This document shows, in pieces, positions 19,282 through 30,300 of a stretch of DNA of 64,000 nucleotides. Location: the NCBI RefSeq assembly GCF_013348785.1, contig NZ_CP054691.1:124001-188000 (forward strand), given 5' to 3'. Each line of letters opens with the position of its first letter. Position 1 is the stretch's first letter. The stretch comes from Gordonia sp. X0973. Its GTDB lineage: Bacteria; Actinomycetota; Actinomycetes; Mycobacteriales; Mycobacteriaceae. A model generated the notes under the pieces. That model was not told the origin of the DNA. It saw only the letters and a list, made by a program, of their open reading frames with translations, and did no database searches. A program made the translations under genes and the position numbers.

Positions 19282-20580
19282 ATGAGCACCATCGCCCCGC
19301 AGCCCCAAGAACCGATGGTGCTGCCACGTGCGATGGCACCGTTCGCCCATCGCCAATACCGGTGGCTGGCCTACGGTCTCATCCTCTCGATGTTCGCCGA
19401 CGGGGTGTGGGCCATCACCCTGGTCTGGCAGGTCATCGGGCTGGGCGGCAAACCGGTCCAGGTCTCCACCGCGACGGCTGCCGCCGCGGTGGGGATGGTC
19501 GTGTCGACCCTGGCCGGCGGCGTGCTCGCCGACCGTGTCTCGCAGCGCCGCATCGTCATCGCCCTCGAGGCGGCCAAAGCCCTCGTCTTCGGGGTCGTCG
19601 CCCTCGCGTCGCTCACCGGGCATCTGCGGCTCTGGCAGGTGATCGTGGCCGCGATGCTCGCGGGCGTCACCACCGGCATGTACTACCCGGCCTACTCGGC
19701 GATGCTGCCCTCCGTCCTGGCCCCGTCGGAGCTACAGGCGGCCAACGGCATCGAGGGCTTCTTCCGGCCGGTCGCCTATCAGGCGATCGGCCCGATGATC
19801 GCCGGTTGGGTCATCGCGGCCACCGCCCCCGGATACGCCGTGCTGCTCGCCGCGATCGCCTCCGTACTGGCCGGGTGCTGCTATCTGCGGATGCAGCCGG
19901 TACCACTGCGCCGCGACCCGGAAGCGTTGCGGGGCAACCCGATTCGCGGCGTGGTCAGGGATCTTGTCGAGGCATTCGGCTATCTCGTCCGCACGCCGTG
20001 GCTGTGGGCGACGCTGTGCTACTCGACGGTGCTGGTGCTCGCCACCCTCGGCCCGATCGAGGTGCTCATCCCCTTCCTGCTGCGCGAGCGGTTCGGCGGC
20101 AACGCCGCCGACCACGCCCTGGTGCTCGGCGCCTACGGCATCGGCGCGGCGCTGACCTCACTCGTCTTCGCGTCGCTCCCGATGCCGCGCAGGTACCTCA
20201 CGGTCATGTTCGCGATCTGGGGGGTGTCCAGCCTGCCGCTGGTGCTGATGGGCGTCGGCAACGCGGTGTGGGTGATCGTCGTCGCCGGATTCGTCATGGG
20301 CGTGCTCTTCGACGGCCCGATGGTGCTGTGGGGCACCCTTCTGCAGCGACGGGTGCCGCCCGAACTGCTCGGCCGGGTGGCCAGCCTCGACTTCTTCGTG
20401 TCGATCGCGTTGATGCCCGTCTCGATGGCCATCGCCGCACCCGTCGGCCAGGCCTTGGGCCTCACGACGACCTTCGTCGCCGCCGGCCTGCTGCCGGTAC
20501 CTATCGCGGTGGTGTTCTACCTCGCCGCACGCCTGTGGCGCGACGAGGTAGAACACCCGCTGACCGTCGAATCCGACTGA
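19282..20580 (+). CDS. MFS transporter (EntS/MFS_3-like)
   Basis: 432 aa with about 12 hydrophobic segments. GGVLADRVSQRR between the second and third helices is the MFS loop motif. The proportions and the MYYPAYSAMLPSVLAPSELQAANG segment resemble the EntS-like exporters of drugs or siderophores. ATG 19282 is preferred to GTG 19246. The gene ends one base before the embB stop on the other strand, so the two converge without spacer. Substrate unknown. Confidence 0.82.
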   Translation: MSTIAPQPQEPMVLPRAMAPFAHRQYRWLAYGLILSMFADGVWAITLVWQVIGLGGKPVQVSTATAAAAVGMVVSTLAGGVLADRVSQRRIVIALEAAKALVFGVVALASLTGHLRLWQVIVAAMLAGVTTGMYYPAYSAMLPSVLAPSELQAANGIEGFFRPVAYQAIGPMIAGWVIAATAPGYAVLLAAIASVLAGCCYLRMQPVPLRRDPEALRGNPIRGVVRDLVEAFGYLVRTPWLWATLCYSTVLVLATLGPIEVLIPFLLRERFGGNAADHALVLGAYGIGAALTSLVFASLPMPRRYLTVMFAIWGVSSLPLVLMGVGNAVWVIVVAGFVMGVLFDGPMVLWGTLLQRRVPPELLGRVASLDFFVSIALMPVSMAIAAPVGQALGLTTTFVAAGLLPVPIAVVFYLAARLWRDEVEHPLTVESD

Positions 20581-20581
20581 C

Positions 20582-23500
20582 TCAGTAGCCCGTCGCCCGG
20601 ATCGGTCCGAGGTTCCACAGACCCTGCTCGCGCTGGGTGCCGAGCTGGATCTGAGCCGGCGGGGCCGGATCGATCTCGGTGAACCGCTGCAGCCCACCCC
20701 AGTCGCGACCCCAGTTGTTCCGCAGGTAGGTCGGCTGCAACGTCGGGGTCAACAGCGCTTCGGTGATACCGAGCGGACCACCGGCCTTGCCGGCCATCCA
20801 CGTCTGGCTGTTCTTCCGCGTCGCCTCGGCCTCCGGCATGATGCGCCACTTGGGCACCTCCAGCACGCCGTTGCGGACGGCGATCGGCCGCTGGCACGGG
20901 AACACGAAGCCGGGCAACCAGTCGATGAACACCGGGTCGGTCTGTCCCACAACGTCGTTGAGGGTGCGCAGCTCATTCACCCGCGGCGGGGTCACGGCGA
21001 GCCATTCCTTCGTCGCGTCCGACTCGTCGTCGGCGACGATGCGCACCACGTCGGCATTGCCCGGGGCCTTGGCCAGCGGGAAACGCAGGTCGCGCCAGGC
21101 GGGGGCGCCACCGGCGTCGAGCGGGGCCATGCGGCCCAACGGCTTCACCGAGCCGTTGGCTTCGCGCCGGCCGAACTCGACGACGAGCTTCTGGCCCTTC
21201 TGCTCGATGTTGTCGTGGTCGCGCGCCTCGACGGAACCGGCGACGGCGACGGTGAGCAGCGGCCGGTCGGCCGGAGCCTGCGACGCGGCGAACGGCAGCT
21301 GGTACCAACCGGTGGTCAGCGATGCCTTGCCGCCCGGCGCGTTGTAGGAGCCGAGGACCGGTGTGCGCGCCGGATCGAGGCCGAAGGGCAGGTTCTGGCG
21401 CGAGCCGTTGACGCCGGTCTTCGCGCCCTGACCGCCCCAGGTGCCGCCGGCCGCGGACTCGTTGACCGCCGCCCCGGGGTTGTCCTGGGAGGGGAGATCG
21501 GTGCCGTCGGTGGTCGTCGACGACATGATCGGATCGGGCAACCCGTCGGGGGTGAACCCGGCGCCGGCGCCGAGCCCGGCCGCGACCGGGGCGGCCGGCC
21601 GCCCGTCGACCGCGGCGGGCAGCAGGATGCCCTGCGAGGGGTCCGGTGCGACGAGGACATCGTTCGCCAGCGCGCAGGCGTTTCCGGCCATGGCCCGGGC
21701 ATTGGACTTGGTCCAGGACCAACTGTCGCGCTGAACCCAGGCACCCTTCGCGAGGCTGGCGACCATGAACAGGACCAGCAGCGTCGCGATCGTCGGCATC
21801 GGGGCGAACTTGAACGGTCCGCCGAGCACCGGTCCGGTGCGCGTCTGCTCGTCGGTGTAGTCGTCGCGGAAGTGGTAGTAGAGACCCAGCAGCGCGGTCG
21901 CCACCGCCAGCGCCAGGAAGAGCCAGCTGACGTTGACCCCGCCGATCGCGACCGGACGGTCGCGCCACGGCACGCCGTAGTTGCCGACGAACCACCACAT
22001 GTTGATGCCGGCCATCGACATCGCCGTCACCAGGAAGACGCCCGCCGCGGCGAACGCCCGGTTGCGACGCGAATGCAGCAGCGCGGGTGCCATGAGGGCC
22101 CCGGCCGCGGCGGCCAGACCACCGGCGATGCCCGCGTAGACGCCGAAGTGGTGGGTCCACTTGGTCGGGGTGAAGGCGATGAAGAACATCGTGCCGAGGG
22201 TGACGGCGATCAGACGCCAGATCGGTGCGCGGGCGACGCCGTTCGGATGCCGGCCGCGCAGCAGGCGGAACATCACGAAGAACAGCGCGAACAACATCAG
22301 CAGGATGCCGATGCGGCGCGACAGCGTGCCGTCGCCGGTCTGCAGGATCAGGTAGTAGTACCGGATCGGTTCCTGCCACCACTCCAGCGTCGGGCCGACC
22401 TGGGCGGCGACCTGATTGCCGGTGATCAGCGGCATCACCGACTGGTCGGCGAAGATCATGAACAACACCGACGTGCCGGCGGCCAGGATCGGCGCCAGCA
22501 TCGGCAGCCATCCGTCACGCTCATGCCGCGAGACCAGGGTCTTCACGATCGGGCGCAGCCCGGCCAGGAGGGCGGCGGCGGCCATGAGGCCACCGGGGGC
22601 CAGGGCCAGGGTGAACGCCGCGAAGATCGCGGCGATCGCATACGGCAGCAGGCGGCGTGTGGCGATGGCGCGCTCGACACAGCACCAGGTCAGCAGTGCG
22701 CCGATGGCCTCGGCCGGCTCCGGCCGGATGCCGTTGTTGTAGGGCAGCCAGATGGCCAGGAACACGAAGGCGCCCGACCACATCGCCGGGGTGCTGTTGC
22801 GCACCGCGCGGCCCAACCGCGGGATCACCTCGCGGCTGATCAGCCACCAGCCGAGCAGGCCCAGCAGCAGCGCGGGCAGACGCATGAACCAGGCGGCCAC
22901 GCTGACGTGGGTCATCCAGGAGATCACCTGGAAGTGCCAGCCGAACGGGTCCTGCGGGACGCCGAAATAGCGGAAGTAATTGTCGGCGTAGCCGGCACCG
23001 CTGGTGATGCGGCCGACGGTCATGTTGTAGCCGTCGTCGGAGGTGTTGGCCCCGCCGAACCACCAGAACAGCAGGATCGCGGTGACCAGGCCGTCGAGCC
23101 ACGTCAGCTTCCACCAGCCGGCGGGCAGCAGTCGTCGATGGCGCAGACCGTCGCGGGAATCCAGGATCGCCAGCGCGACCAGCGACACCAGGGTCGCGAT
23201 GATGCCGATGACCATCAGCCAGAACTTCAGCGACGTCGGGCTGGTGACGTACCGCGTGTCGATGCTGGCGGTGAACGTCATCCCGGCGGGCGCGGCCCCG
23301 GTCAGATCCGAGTAGACGCCGACGATCTGCGGGCGCATCTCGTGGTCGTCGGTGGCGTAGGTGAGCAGGGCGCCGGGGTGGGCCTTCGCGTCGAGCCCCT
23401 CGATGGCAGCGTGGACGCCGTGGATGTCGCCGCGGAAGACGACCCGGCAATCCGGCGCGGCCTGGGCCGCGGCACGCGGGGCGCTCAGGATCACGACGTT

Positions 23501-23902
23501 GCGATCGATGACGATCAGCGACTCGGCGTTGGCCTGGATGAACAACCCGCGCGCGGTGGCCGCGAGGCCGTCGGTGGGGATCGTCGAGAGCAGGACGCCG
23601 CCGTCGGGACCCAGACGGGTCGCCGCCGAACACGGCACCGCCGTCTGCATGTCGGTCGCCACGTAGGACACCAGCGGTGCCACCACCGACGACGCCGTGT
23701 TGTTCTCCGGCCAGGCGATCTTGGCGGTGGTGCGGTCCACCGGCAGGACCATCATGGCGATGGCCAGCACCGCGCCCAGCAGTCCGGAGACCACGGCGAG
23801 GATCTTCGCCCCGCGATAGCCGTTGGACGTCAGGAATTCCGGTGCCCGGCGCTTGCCGTCCGAGTCCTCGCGTTCGGTTGTCGTCATCTTCTCGCTAGTC
23901 AT
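20582..23902 (-). CDS. embB: Arabinosyltransferase EmbB (by order)
   Basis: 1106-aa GT-C arabinosyltransferase with an N-terminal carbohydrate-binding-like periplasmic domain, ~15 membrane helices and a large C-terminal carbohydrate-binding domain. It extends the arabinan of arabinogalactan. The catalytic loop TSDDGYNMTVGR has D289-D290. The residue aligning with M. tuberculosis EmbB Met306 is V296. It is the third gene of embC-embA-embB; its ATG overlaps the embA stop by 8 bases, so expression is coupled. The name rests on position; its N-terminal part is about equally similar to EmbC and EmbB by eye. Confidence 0.9.
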   Translation of the reverse strand: MTSEKMTTTEREDSDGKRRAPEFLTSNGYRGAKILAVVSGLLGAVLAIAMMVLPVDRTTAKIAWPENNTASSVVAPLVSYVATDMQTAVPCSAATRLGPDGGVLLSTIPTDGLAATARGLFIQANAESLIVIDRNVVILSAPRAAAQAAPDCRVVFRGDIHGVHAAIEGLDAKAHPGALLTYATDDHEMRPQIVGVYSDLTGAAPAGMTFTASIDTRYVTSPTSLKFWLMVIGIIATLVSLVALAILDSRDGLRHRRLLPAGWWKLTWLDGLVTAILLFWWFGGANTSDDGYNMTVGRITSGAGYADNYFRYFGVPQDPFGWHFQVISWMTHVSVAAWFMRLPALLLGLLGWWLISREVIPRLGRAVRNSTPAMWSGAFVFLAIWLPYNNGIRPEPAEAIGALLTWCCVERAIATRRLLPYAIAAIFAAFTLALAPGGLMAAAALLAGLRPIVKTLVSRHERDGWLPMLAPILAAGTSVLFMIFADQSVMPLITGNQVAAQVGPTLEWWQEPIRYYYLILQTGDGTLSRRIGILLMLFALFFVMFRLLRGRHPNGVARAPIWRLIAVTLGTMFFIAFTPTKWTHHFGVYAGIAGGLAAAAGALMAPALLHSRRNRAFAAAGVFLVTAMSMAGINMWWFVGNYGVPWRDRPVAIGGVNVSWLFLALAVATALLGLYYHFRDDYTDEQTRTGPVLGGPFKFAPMPTIATLLVLFMVASLAKGAWVQRDSWSWTKSNARAMAGNACALANDVLVAPDPSQGILLPAAVDGRPAAPVAAGLGAGAGFTPDGLPDPIMSSTTTDGTDLPSQDNPGAAVNESAAGGTWGGQGAKTGVNGSRQNLPFGLDPARTPVLGSYNAPGGKASLTTGWYQLPFAASQAPADRPLLTVAVAGSVEARDHDNIEQKGQKLVVEFGRREANGSVKPLGRMAPLDAGGAPAWRDLRFPLAKAPGNADVVRIVADDESDATKEWLAVTPPRVNELRTLNDVVGQTDPVFIDWLPGFVFPCQRPIAVRNGVLEVPKWRIMPEAEATRKNSQTWMAGKAGGPLGITEALLTPTLQPTYLRNNWGRDWGGLQRFTEIDPAPPAQIQLGTQREQGLWNLGPIRATGY

Positions 23903-26900
23903 CGTTGCGGGGCTCCAACCTGATGGATCCGGTCCGCGACCAGCCCCATTGCTTGCGTTCTTCAGTAGTCACGGTGGCGGGCACGGCGTTCGGGTCCCGT
24001 GGCTCGAGGCGTTCGAGCGCGCCCCAGCCCCGGTACCAGTCGCCGTCGAGGTAGCTCGGCACGGTCTCCGCCGTCGTCGTCGCCTCGGAGACGGCCAGCG
24101 GTCCGCCCCCGCTGGTGCTCTGCCAGGTGCGCGACTGGCTCAACGCCATCGCGTAGTCCGGCAGGATGCGCCACTGCGGGATCTCCGCCACGCCGTGGCG
24201 CAGCGCCATCGGACGCTGGCAGGGGAAGTGCGCGGCCACCATGAAGTCGATCAGCGTCGGGTCGGTGGAGCCGACGAGGTGCTGCAGGGTGACGACCTTG
24301 GGGGCGCGCGGCGGGGTCAGCATGATGAACTGCGAGGAGCCCAGGTTGTTGTCGAGCGCGAAGATGCGGACCACTTCCGCGCCGCGCGGGACGGCCGACA
24401 TCGGGATGCGCAGGTTGCGCCACGGGCGGTTGGGGATGACCGGACCGGGGTCGATGGGGATCGCACCCGGGCCCATCTCGACGAACTCGCCATTCGGCCC
24501 GCGCTTGCCGAATTGGAAGCGCATCGTCTGCCCGAACACCTTCGCGCCAAAGGCGTCGATGGTGGAGATCGCGCCGGCCGCGGTGACGACGAGCAGCGGC
24601 GACGAGTTGCGCGGCGGCAGTCGGTACCAGTCCGAGGTCAGACGGGCCTCGGACTGCCAGCCGTAGCTGCCCAGCACCGGCGTCGTCGCGGGGTTCAACC
24701 CGTACGGCAGCGCCGCGCGGGAACCGTTGACGGTCCGCGGGCCCACACCGCCGGTGGTGCCGGCCTCCCACGTGCCCAGGACGGCGAACGGCTTGGACGA
24801 CGAGCCGGCGACATTGGCCTGGCCCGGCCGCGAGCTGCCCATCTCGGCGGAGAGGTTGGAGGTGATGCCGTCGGGGGTGAATCCGACCGATGTCCCGGCG
24901 AGTGCCTGCGACGCGGAGCGTCCCGATTCCGGGACGAGCATGCCGTCGTTGGCGTTCGGCTCGACGAGAACCTTGTCGGCGAGCGCGCACGGCTGCCCGC
25001 GCAGCGTCGCGACGTTGGTCGAGAAGGCGGTCGCCATCGGGTAGCGGGTGACCGCGGCCTTCGCGAACAGGGCGAGCTCCAGCAGGACCAGGCCACCCGC
25101 GATGACGGCCAGCGGGGTGCCGGCCAGGATCAGCCGGACGCGGTTGCCGGTCTCCTCGTGGTGGGCGGCGTCGTCGGTGTGCTCGAGCCCCTTGTTCTCG
25201 ACGTAGTCCAGGCGCAGGTGCTGCCAGGCCGCCAATGCTCCGGTCACGACGGCGAGGACCAGGAAGATCGTCGACATCGGGATACCGGCGATCACCGGGG
25301 CGCGGTCGAACCAGGCGATACCGGTGTCGTAGAAGTAGGGCCAGGCGTTCTTGCCCGCGGTGGCGGCGGCGAGGGCGAACATCAGCCCGGAGACGAAGAC
25401 GGTCAGGTTTCGCGTGGAGCGGGCGGCGGACTGCGCGACGGCGAGGGTGGCCGTCGCGGCGACGGCGGTCGCGAGCCCGGCGTAGACACCGAACTGGATG
25501 GTCCACTTGGTGGGGGTGAAGATCAGCAGCACCATCGTCACGCCGATCGCGCCGACCGCCCGCCACACCGGTCCGTTGTTGACGCCGTCGATCCGGCCGC
25601 GGCGCAGCAGCACCGCGATGGTCACGAACGCGGAGGCGAACAGCAGCAGCACCGGGACGCGGCGGGCGACAGAGGCGTCGGAGGTGGTGACGGTCAGGAA
25701 GTAGTAGCGCAGGTACTCCTGGAACCACGGCAGGTTGGGGCCCACCTGGTAGCGCAGCTTCGTCGCCTCGGCCACGGTCGCCAGGGTCTGGTCGCCGAAC
25801 ACGACGAGCAGGACGGCGACAGCGGCGGCGGCCAGTGGGGCCAGGATGGCGGCCCAGCCGATCTCGCGACTGCGGGCCACGCCGTTGGCGAGCAGGGCCC
25901 GGGCGCCGACGAGCAGGATCGCGATGCCGATGACGCCCTGCGGCGCGGCGGCGAAGGTGAATGCCGCCGCGACGACGGCCAGGCCGACGGGGAGCAGCCG
26001 CTTGGAGGTGATCGCCGACTCGACGGCCCACCAGGTCAGCAGCGAGCCGAGGACGATGACCGATTCGCTGCGCAGGCCGCTGCAGAACGGCATCCAGAAG
26101 GCGCAGAACACGGCTCCGGCGGTCCAGATCGGCCAGCCGTGCGACACGGCCTTGCCCATCCGCGGCAGCAGGATGCGACTCAGGATGTACCAGGACAGGA
26201 GGCCGAAGGCGAGGCTGGGCAGGTGCATCCACAGCATGGACGCGGAGACCGACGACCAGTGGGAGAGGAACTCGTAGTACCAGTTGAACGGCGCCTCGGC
26301 GATGCCGTAGAAGCGGTAGTAGTTGGGCAGGTATCCGGCGTCGGCGGCCGCGCGGCCCATCGTGAGGATGTAGCCGTCGTCGGGGCCGCCTGCACCCAGC
26401 ATCGCCCACACCAACAGCACCGCGGTGACGGCGAGGTCGGACAGCCGGGGGCGCAGGGAGGAGAGGAATCCACCGCGGCGGGAGGCATGCGCCGTCGCAT
26501 CGTCGGCGTCGGCGTCGGCGTCGGCAGCTGCGGCTTCGGCCTCGGCACGTGCGGCGGCGACCGTCGGCGAGTGGCGGTCGAGCAAGGCCAGCGCGACCAA
26601 GGAGGCGATCACGGCGAGCAGGCCGAGGATCATCACCAGGCTCTTCAGCAGCGTCGGCGACGACTCGTAGCGGTCGTCGACGGCGATCGTCGCGCTCAGG
26701 CCCTGCTGTGCGGCGCGCTGCACGGTCTCCGGCGGAAGCGGGGAGAAGATGCCGTCGATCTGCGGGGCGACCTCGGGGGCGGCCGTCGTCGCCGGTCCGA
26801 GACCGACGAACTGGGCGCTCGGGCCGGCCGGGCCGGAGTGGAAGACCAACTTGGTGCAGCGCTTCAAATCGGCGCGCGGAGCACTGGCCAGCAGGGTGTT

Positions 26901-27281
26901 GCGGCTGGTCACGGTGACGGTCTCGCCGCCCTTGATCGAGAGCCAGCGACCGCCGGTGACACCGGCGGGGGCCGTCGAGAGGATCGTCTTGGACTCGCCG
27001 GACAGCTCGTCGAGGACGGCGCACGGAATCGCGATGTCGACCGACTTCGCGGTCTGCGCGATGAGTGGCGCGGAGACCGACGACGAGGTGGTCAGCGCCT
27101 GACCGTGCGGCCAGGAGATCGACGCCTGGACGGCCTTGACGGGGAGGAGCGGCGTCAGCGCGCAAGCAAGGATGCCGACGATGCCGGCGATGATCGCCAG
27201 CAGGCGAAGGGGGGCTTGGCGCGTCGACTCATCGGCATCGGAGTGCTCGGGCTCGACCGATTGCGTAGAAGACACAGACAC
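23895..27281 (-). CDS. embA: Arabinosyltransferase EmbA (by order)
   Basis: 1128 aa, same architecture as its neighbours. The catalytic loop is PDDGYILTMGR. TPTKWTIQFGVYAG and the terminal KQWGWSRTGSIRLEP are family blocks. An Ala/Glu/Asp-rich cytosolic insertion with alternating Ala-Asp lies near residues 240-265 and is absent from the two paralogs. GTG 27281 is the best start, 86 bases after the embC stop. In mycobacteria EmbA pairs with EmbB to make the terminal hexa-arabinofuranoside of arabinogalactan. Identification as an Emb is certain; A versus B or C rests on gene order. Confidence 0.9.
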   Translation of the reverse strand: MSVSSTQSVEPEHSDADESTRQAPLRLLAIIAGIVGILACALTPLLPVKAVQASISWPHGQALTTSSSVSAPLIAQTAKSVDIAIPCAVLDELSGESKTILSTAPAGVTGGRWLSIKGGETVTVTSRNTLLASAPRADLKRCTKLVFHSGPAGPSAQFVGLGPATTAAPEVAPQIDGIFSPLPPETVQRAAQQGLSATIAVDDRYESSPTLLKSLVMILGLLAVIASLVALALLDRHSPTVAAARAEAEAAAADADADADDATAHASRRGGFLSSLRPRLSDLAVTAVLLVWAMLGAGGPDDGYILTMGRAAADAGYLPNYYRFYGIAEAPFNWYYEFLSHWSSVSASMLWMHLPSLAFGLLSWYILSRILLPRMGKAVSHGWPIWTAGAVFCAFWMPFCSGLRSESVIVLGSLLTWWAVESAITSKRLLPVGLAVVAAAFTFAAAPQGVIGIAILLVGARALLANGVARSREIGWAAILAPLAAAAVAVLLVVFGDQTLATVAEATKLRYQVGPNLPWFQEYLRYYFLTVTTSDASVARRVPVLLLFASAFVTIAVLLRRGRIDGVNNGPVWRAVGAIGVTMVLLIFTPTKWTIQFGVYAGLATAVAATATLAVAQSAARSTRNLTVFVSGLMFALAAATAGKNAWPYFYDTGIAWFDRAPVIAGIPMSTIFLVLAVVTGALAAWQHLRLDYVENKGLEHTDDAAHHEETGNRVRLILAGTPLAVIAGGLVLLELALFAKAAVTRYPMATAFSTNVATLRGQPCALADKVLVEPNANDGMLVPESGRSASQALAGTSVGFTPDGITSNLSAEMGSSRPGQANVAGSSSKPFAVLGTWEAGTTGGVGPRTVNGSRAALPYGLNPATTPVLGSYGWQSEARLTSDWYRLPPRNSSPLLVVTAAGAISTIDAFGAKVFGQTMRFQFGKRGPNGEFVEMGPGAIPIDPGPVIPNRPWRNLRIPMSAVPRGAEVVRIFALDNNLGSSQFIMLTPPRAPKVVTLQHLVGSTDPTLIDFMVAAHFPCQRPMALRHGVAEIPQWRILPDYAMALSQSRTWQSTSGGGPLAVSEATTTAETVPSYLDGDWYRGWGALERLEPRDPNAVPATVTTEERKQWGWSRTGSIRLEPRNDD

Positions 27282-27367
27282 GAAGTCTCATCGTAGGCGA
27301 CGCACCTGAGTATTTGTTTATTAGCTCCGGCTCAACCGGCGGTATGCCCGATGCGCCAACCGTGCGG

Positions 27368-30300
27368 TCAGTGGCGGATCGGCGCAGGTTGCCACAGCCC
27401 GCTGCGGGTCTGGGTGCCGGTGATGATCTCGGCCGGCGCGACGCTGCTCGGATCGAACGGCCGGTACGCCTCCAGGGCGCCCCAGTCGCGGCCGATGTCG
27501 TTCTTTAGGTACGTCGCCACCGTCTCCGGTTGCTGCGACACCTCCAGCCAGCCGAGCGGTCCGCCCCCGGCGCTGCTCTGCCATGCGGAGACGGCCGCGG
27601 CCAGGTCGGCTCCCGGTCGGATGCGCCACTTCGGGATCTCGGCGACGCCGTAGTGGTGGTCGAATGGCCGCTGGCACGGGAACACCAGGCCCGACGTCCA
27701 GTCGACGTGGGTGGGCGCTTCCTTGCCGACGACCTCCTCGAGGGTCTTCAGTTGCGGCAGGCGCGGCGGGGTGAGCACCACGTAGCGGTCCGCGGCCAGG
27801 TTGTCGTCGCGGGCGACGATGCGGATCGCGGTGGTGTCGGCGGGCAGCGCGTCTGTGTTGAGCCGCACGTTGCGCCACGACGGGCGCGGACCCGGGTCGA
27901 TGAGCGGGATGGACCCCGCCACGGTGAGATCGCCGTCGCGGGTCTGCGGTGCCACGGGGGTCGTCGAGTATTCGAAGACCAGGTCGGGGCGCTCGAACCA
28001 GCCGGCCGCGGAGAAGGTGATCAGCGGGCGGTCGCGGAAGTCGCGCGGCAGGGCGTACCACCCGGAGCGCAACCGGGCCGGTGCCTGCACCGTGCTGGAG
28101 TAGCTGCCCAGGACGGGGGTGCGCGCCGGGTCCAGGAAGAAGGGCAGACGGGCGTGGCTGCCGTTGATCCCCGGGCGCTCGGTGATACCGCCGGAGGTGC
28201 CGCCGCTGTTGGAGGCGAGCACGCCGGGATCGTCGTTGGCGGTGTCGGACAGGACGCCGAGGGAGCCGGCCGACGCGTTCGCGACCATCCCCGTCGGCAC
28301 GCCGTCGGGGGTGAAGCCGACCGTCGGGTCGGCGCTGGGATCGCTGCCGGGTGCCGGGCGCGGGCCGGCCAGCGCCTGCGCCGGGCTCAGCGACTTGTCG
28401 ACCGGGGACAGCTGGAAGTCCGACGGATTCTGCTCGGTCCAGATCTTGGTGGCCATGCCGCACTCCTCGCCGCGCAGCGCCTCCAGGTTGGAGCGCGGCA
28501 CCGAGTACGAGGACGACTGGTGGATCCCGGCGAACACCGCGGTGATCACCTCGAACAGCACGACGCTGGCCACGACGAACACCAGCGGCTCGGAGACCAG
28601 CGTCGAGCGCAGCTTGGCCCACCGGCCGTCGGGTGTCGCGGCAGCGGTGCCGGGGGCATCCTCGTCGTCGGAATGGGGGTCGATCCCGGTGAACGGTTCG
28701 CGCAGGTGGAAGTAGAGGGCGAGCGCCAGCAGGGCCAGCGAGGCGACGAGCAGCACGCTGGCGATGCGGAAACCGAAGGTCACCTGCTCCACACCCCACG
28801 GCATCCCCCACGCCGACGAGTAGAAGTACGAGTTCGGGGCGGTGAAGGCCAGGCCGGCGACGAACAGGGTCAGCGCGGCGAAGATGGTCCGGTTGCGCCG
28901 CGAATGCAGGGATTGATGGCCGACGGCGATCGCGGCGATCGCCGCCAAGGCCGCGCCGAGCCCGGCGAACACGCCGAAGTGGTGGGTCCACTTGGTGGGG
29001 GTGAACATCAGGAACAGCAGCGAACCGAAGACGATCCCGACGATGCGCCCGGTGGGACCGCTCGCCGTGCCGGGGATGCGGCCCTTGCGCAGGAGCATCG
29101 CCGCCGAGACGGCCAGCGACAGCAGCAGGATCAGCACCGCGAACCGCCGGGCGATCGAACCGTTCGCCGAGTATTCGAACAGCGAGGAGTAGCGGTCGAT
29201 CTCGTTGTACCAGTGCAGCGACGGGCCGAGCGCGGTCTTCATCGTCGACGCGTCCATGAAGGCGCGCAGCGTCAGATTGGAGAACACGATGAAGATGACG
29301 AAGGTGCCGGCCGCGAGGATCGGGGCCAGCAGGGAGACATAGGTCCAGATGGTGCGCCAGCGGGTCTTCCCGGTGTCCCCGGCGCCGAGCTGCCCGTCGA
29401 TGTCGCGGGCGCGCTTGATCAGGGCGAGGATCATCGGTCGCGCACCGGCGATGAGCGCTGCGACGGCGAGCAGGCCGGTCGGCCCGGCGGCGAGGCTGAA
29501 CGCGCCGATGGTGCAGGCGATCGCCGCGGGGAGGAGTCGCCCGGTGGCGATGGCGCGCTCCACCGAGCACCAGGTGAGCAGTGCGCCAAGGCAGATGATC
29601 GGCTCCGGGCGCAGGCCGTTGTCGAACGGGAACCACATCACCAGGAAGGCCGCGGCGGCGGTGGCGCCGACGACGGGACGGCTCGCCGCCCGCCCCAGGC
29701 GCGGAAGGACCTCGTGGCTCAGGATCAACCAGACCGCGACCCCGCACGCCAGGGCCGGCAGTCGTAGCCACGGGCTGGACAGGTTGATCTCGGAGAGCCA
29801 GCCGAATACGGCGTAGTACCAGCCGAAGGGGGCCTCGGGGGCGCCGAACCAGCGGAAGTAGTTGGCGGTGTACCCGCTCGCCTGGCCGACCCGGCTCATG
29901 GTGAGCAGATAGCCGTCGTCGGAGGTGTTGGGGCCGACGAAATGCCAGACCGCCAGCATCCCCAGGACCACGTAGTCGCGCGGCATCAGCCGCCACCAGC
30001 GGGCCGGCAGGATGCGGCGGTGCCCGCGACGGTCGCTGCCGTCGAGGAAGGCCAGGGCGATCAGGGAGCCGATGGTCGCGAGGATGCCGACGATGAGCAC
30101 GATCCGCTTGAGCAGCGTTCCCGGCGTGTTGTAGCGGGTATCGATGGTCGCGTGGGCGCGCATGCCCGGCTGGCTCGACGCCGGGCCGGTGAGATCGGTG
30201 AAGAAGCCGGTGAGCTGGGGGCGCTGGTCGGCGTCGACGTGGTCGGCGTCGCGCCCGGCGGTGGTCCCGCTGATCGGCTGACCGTCGGAGCCGCGGAGTC

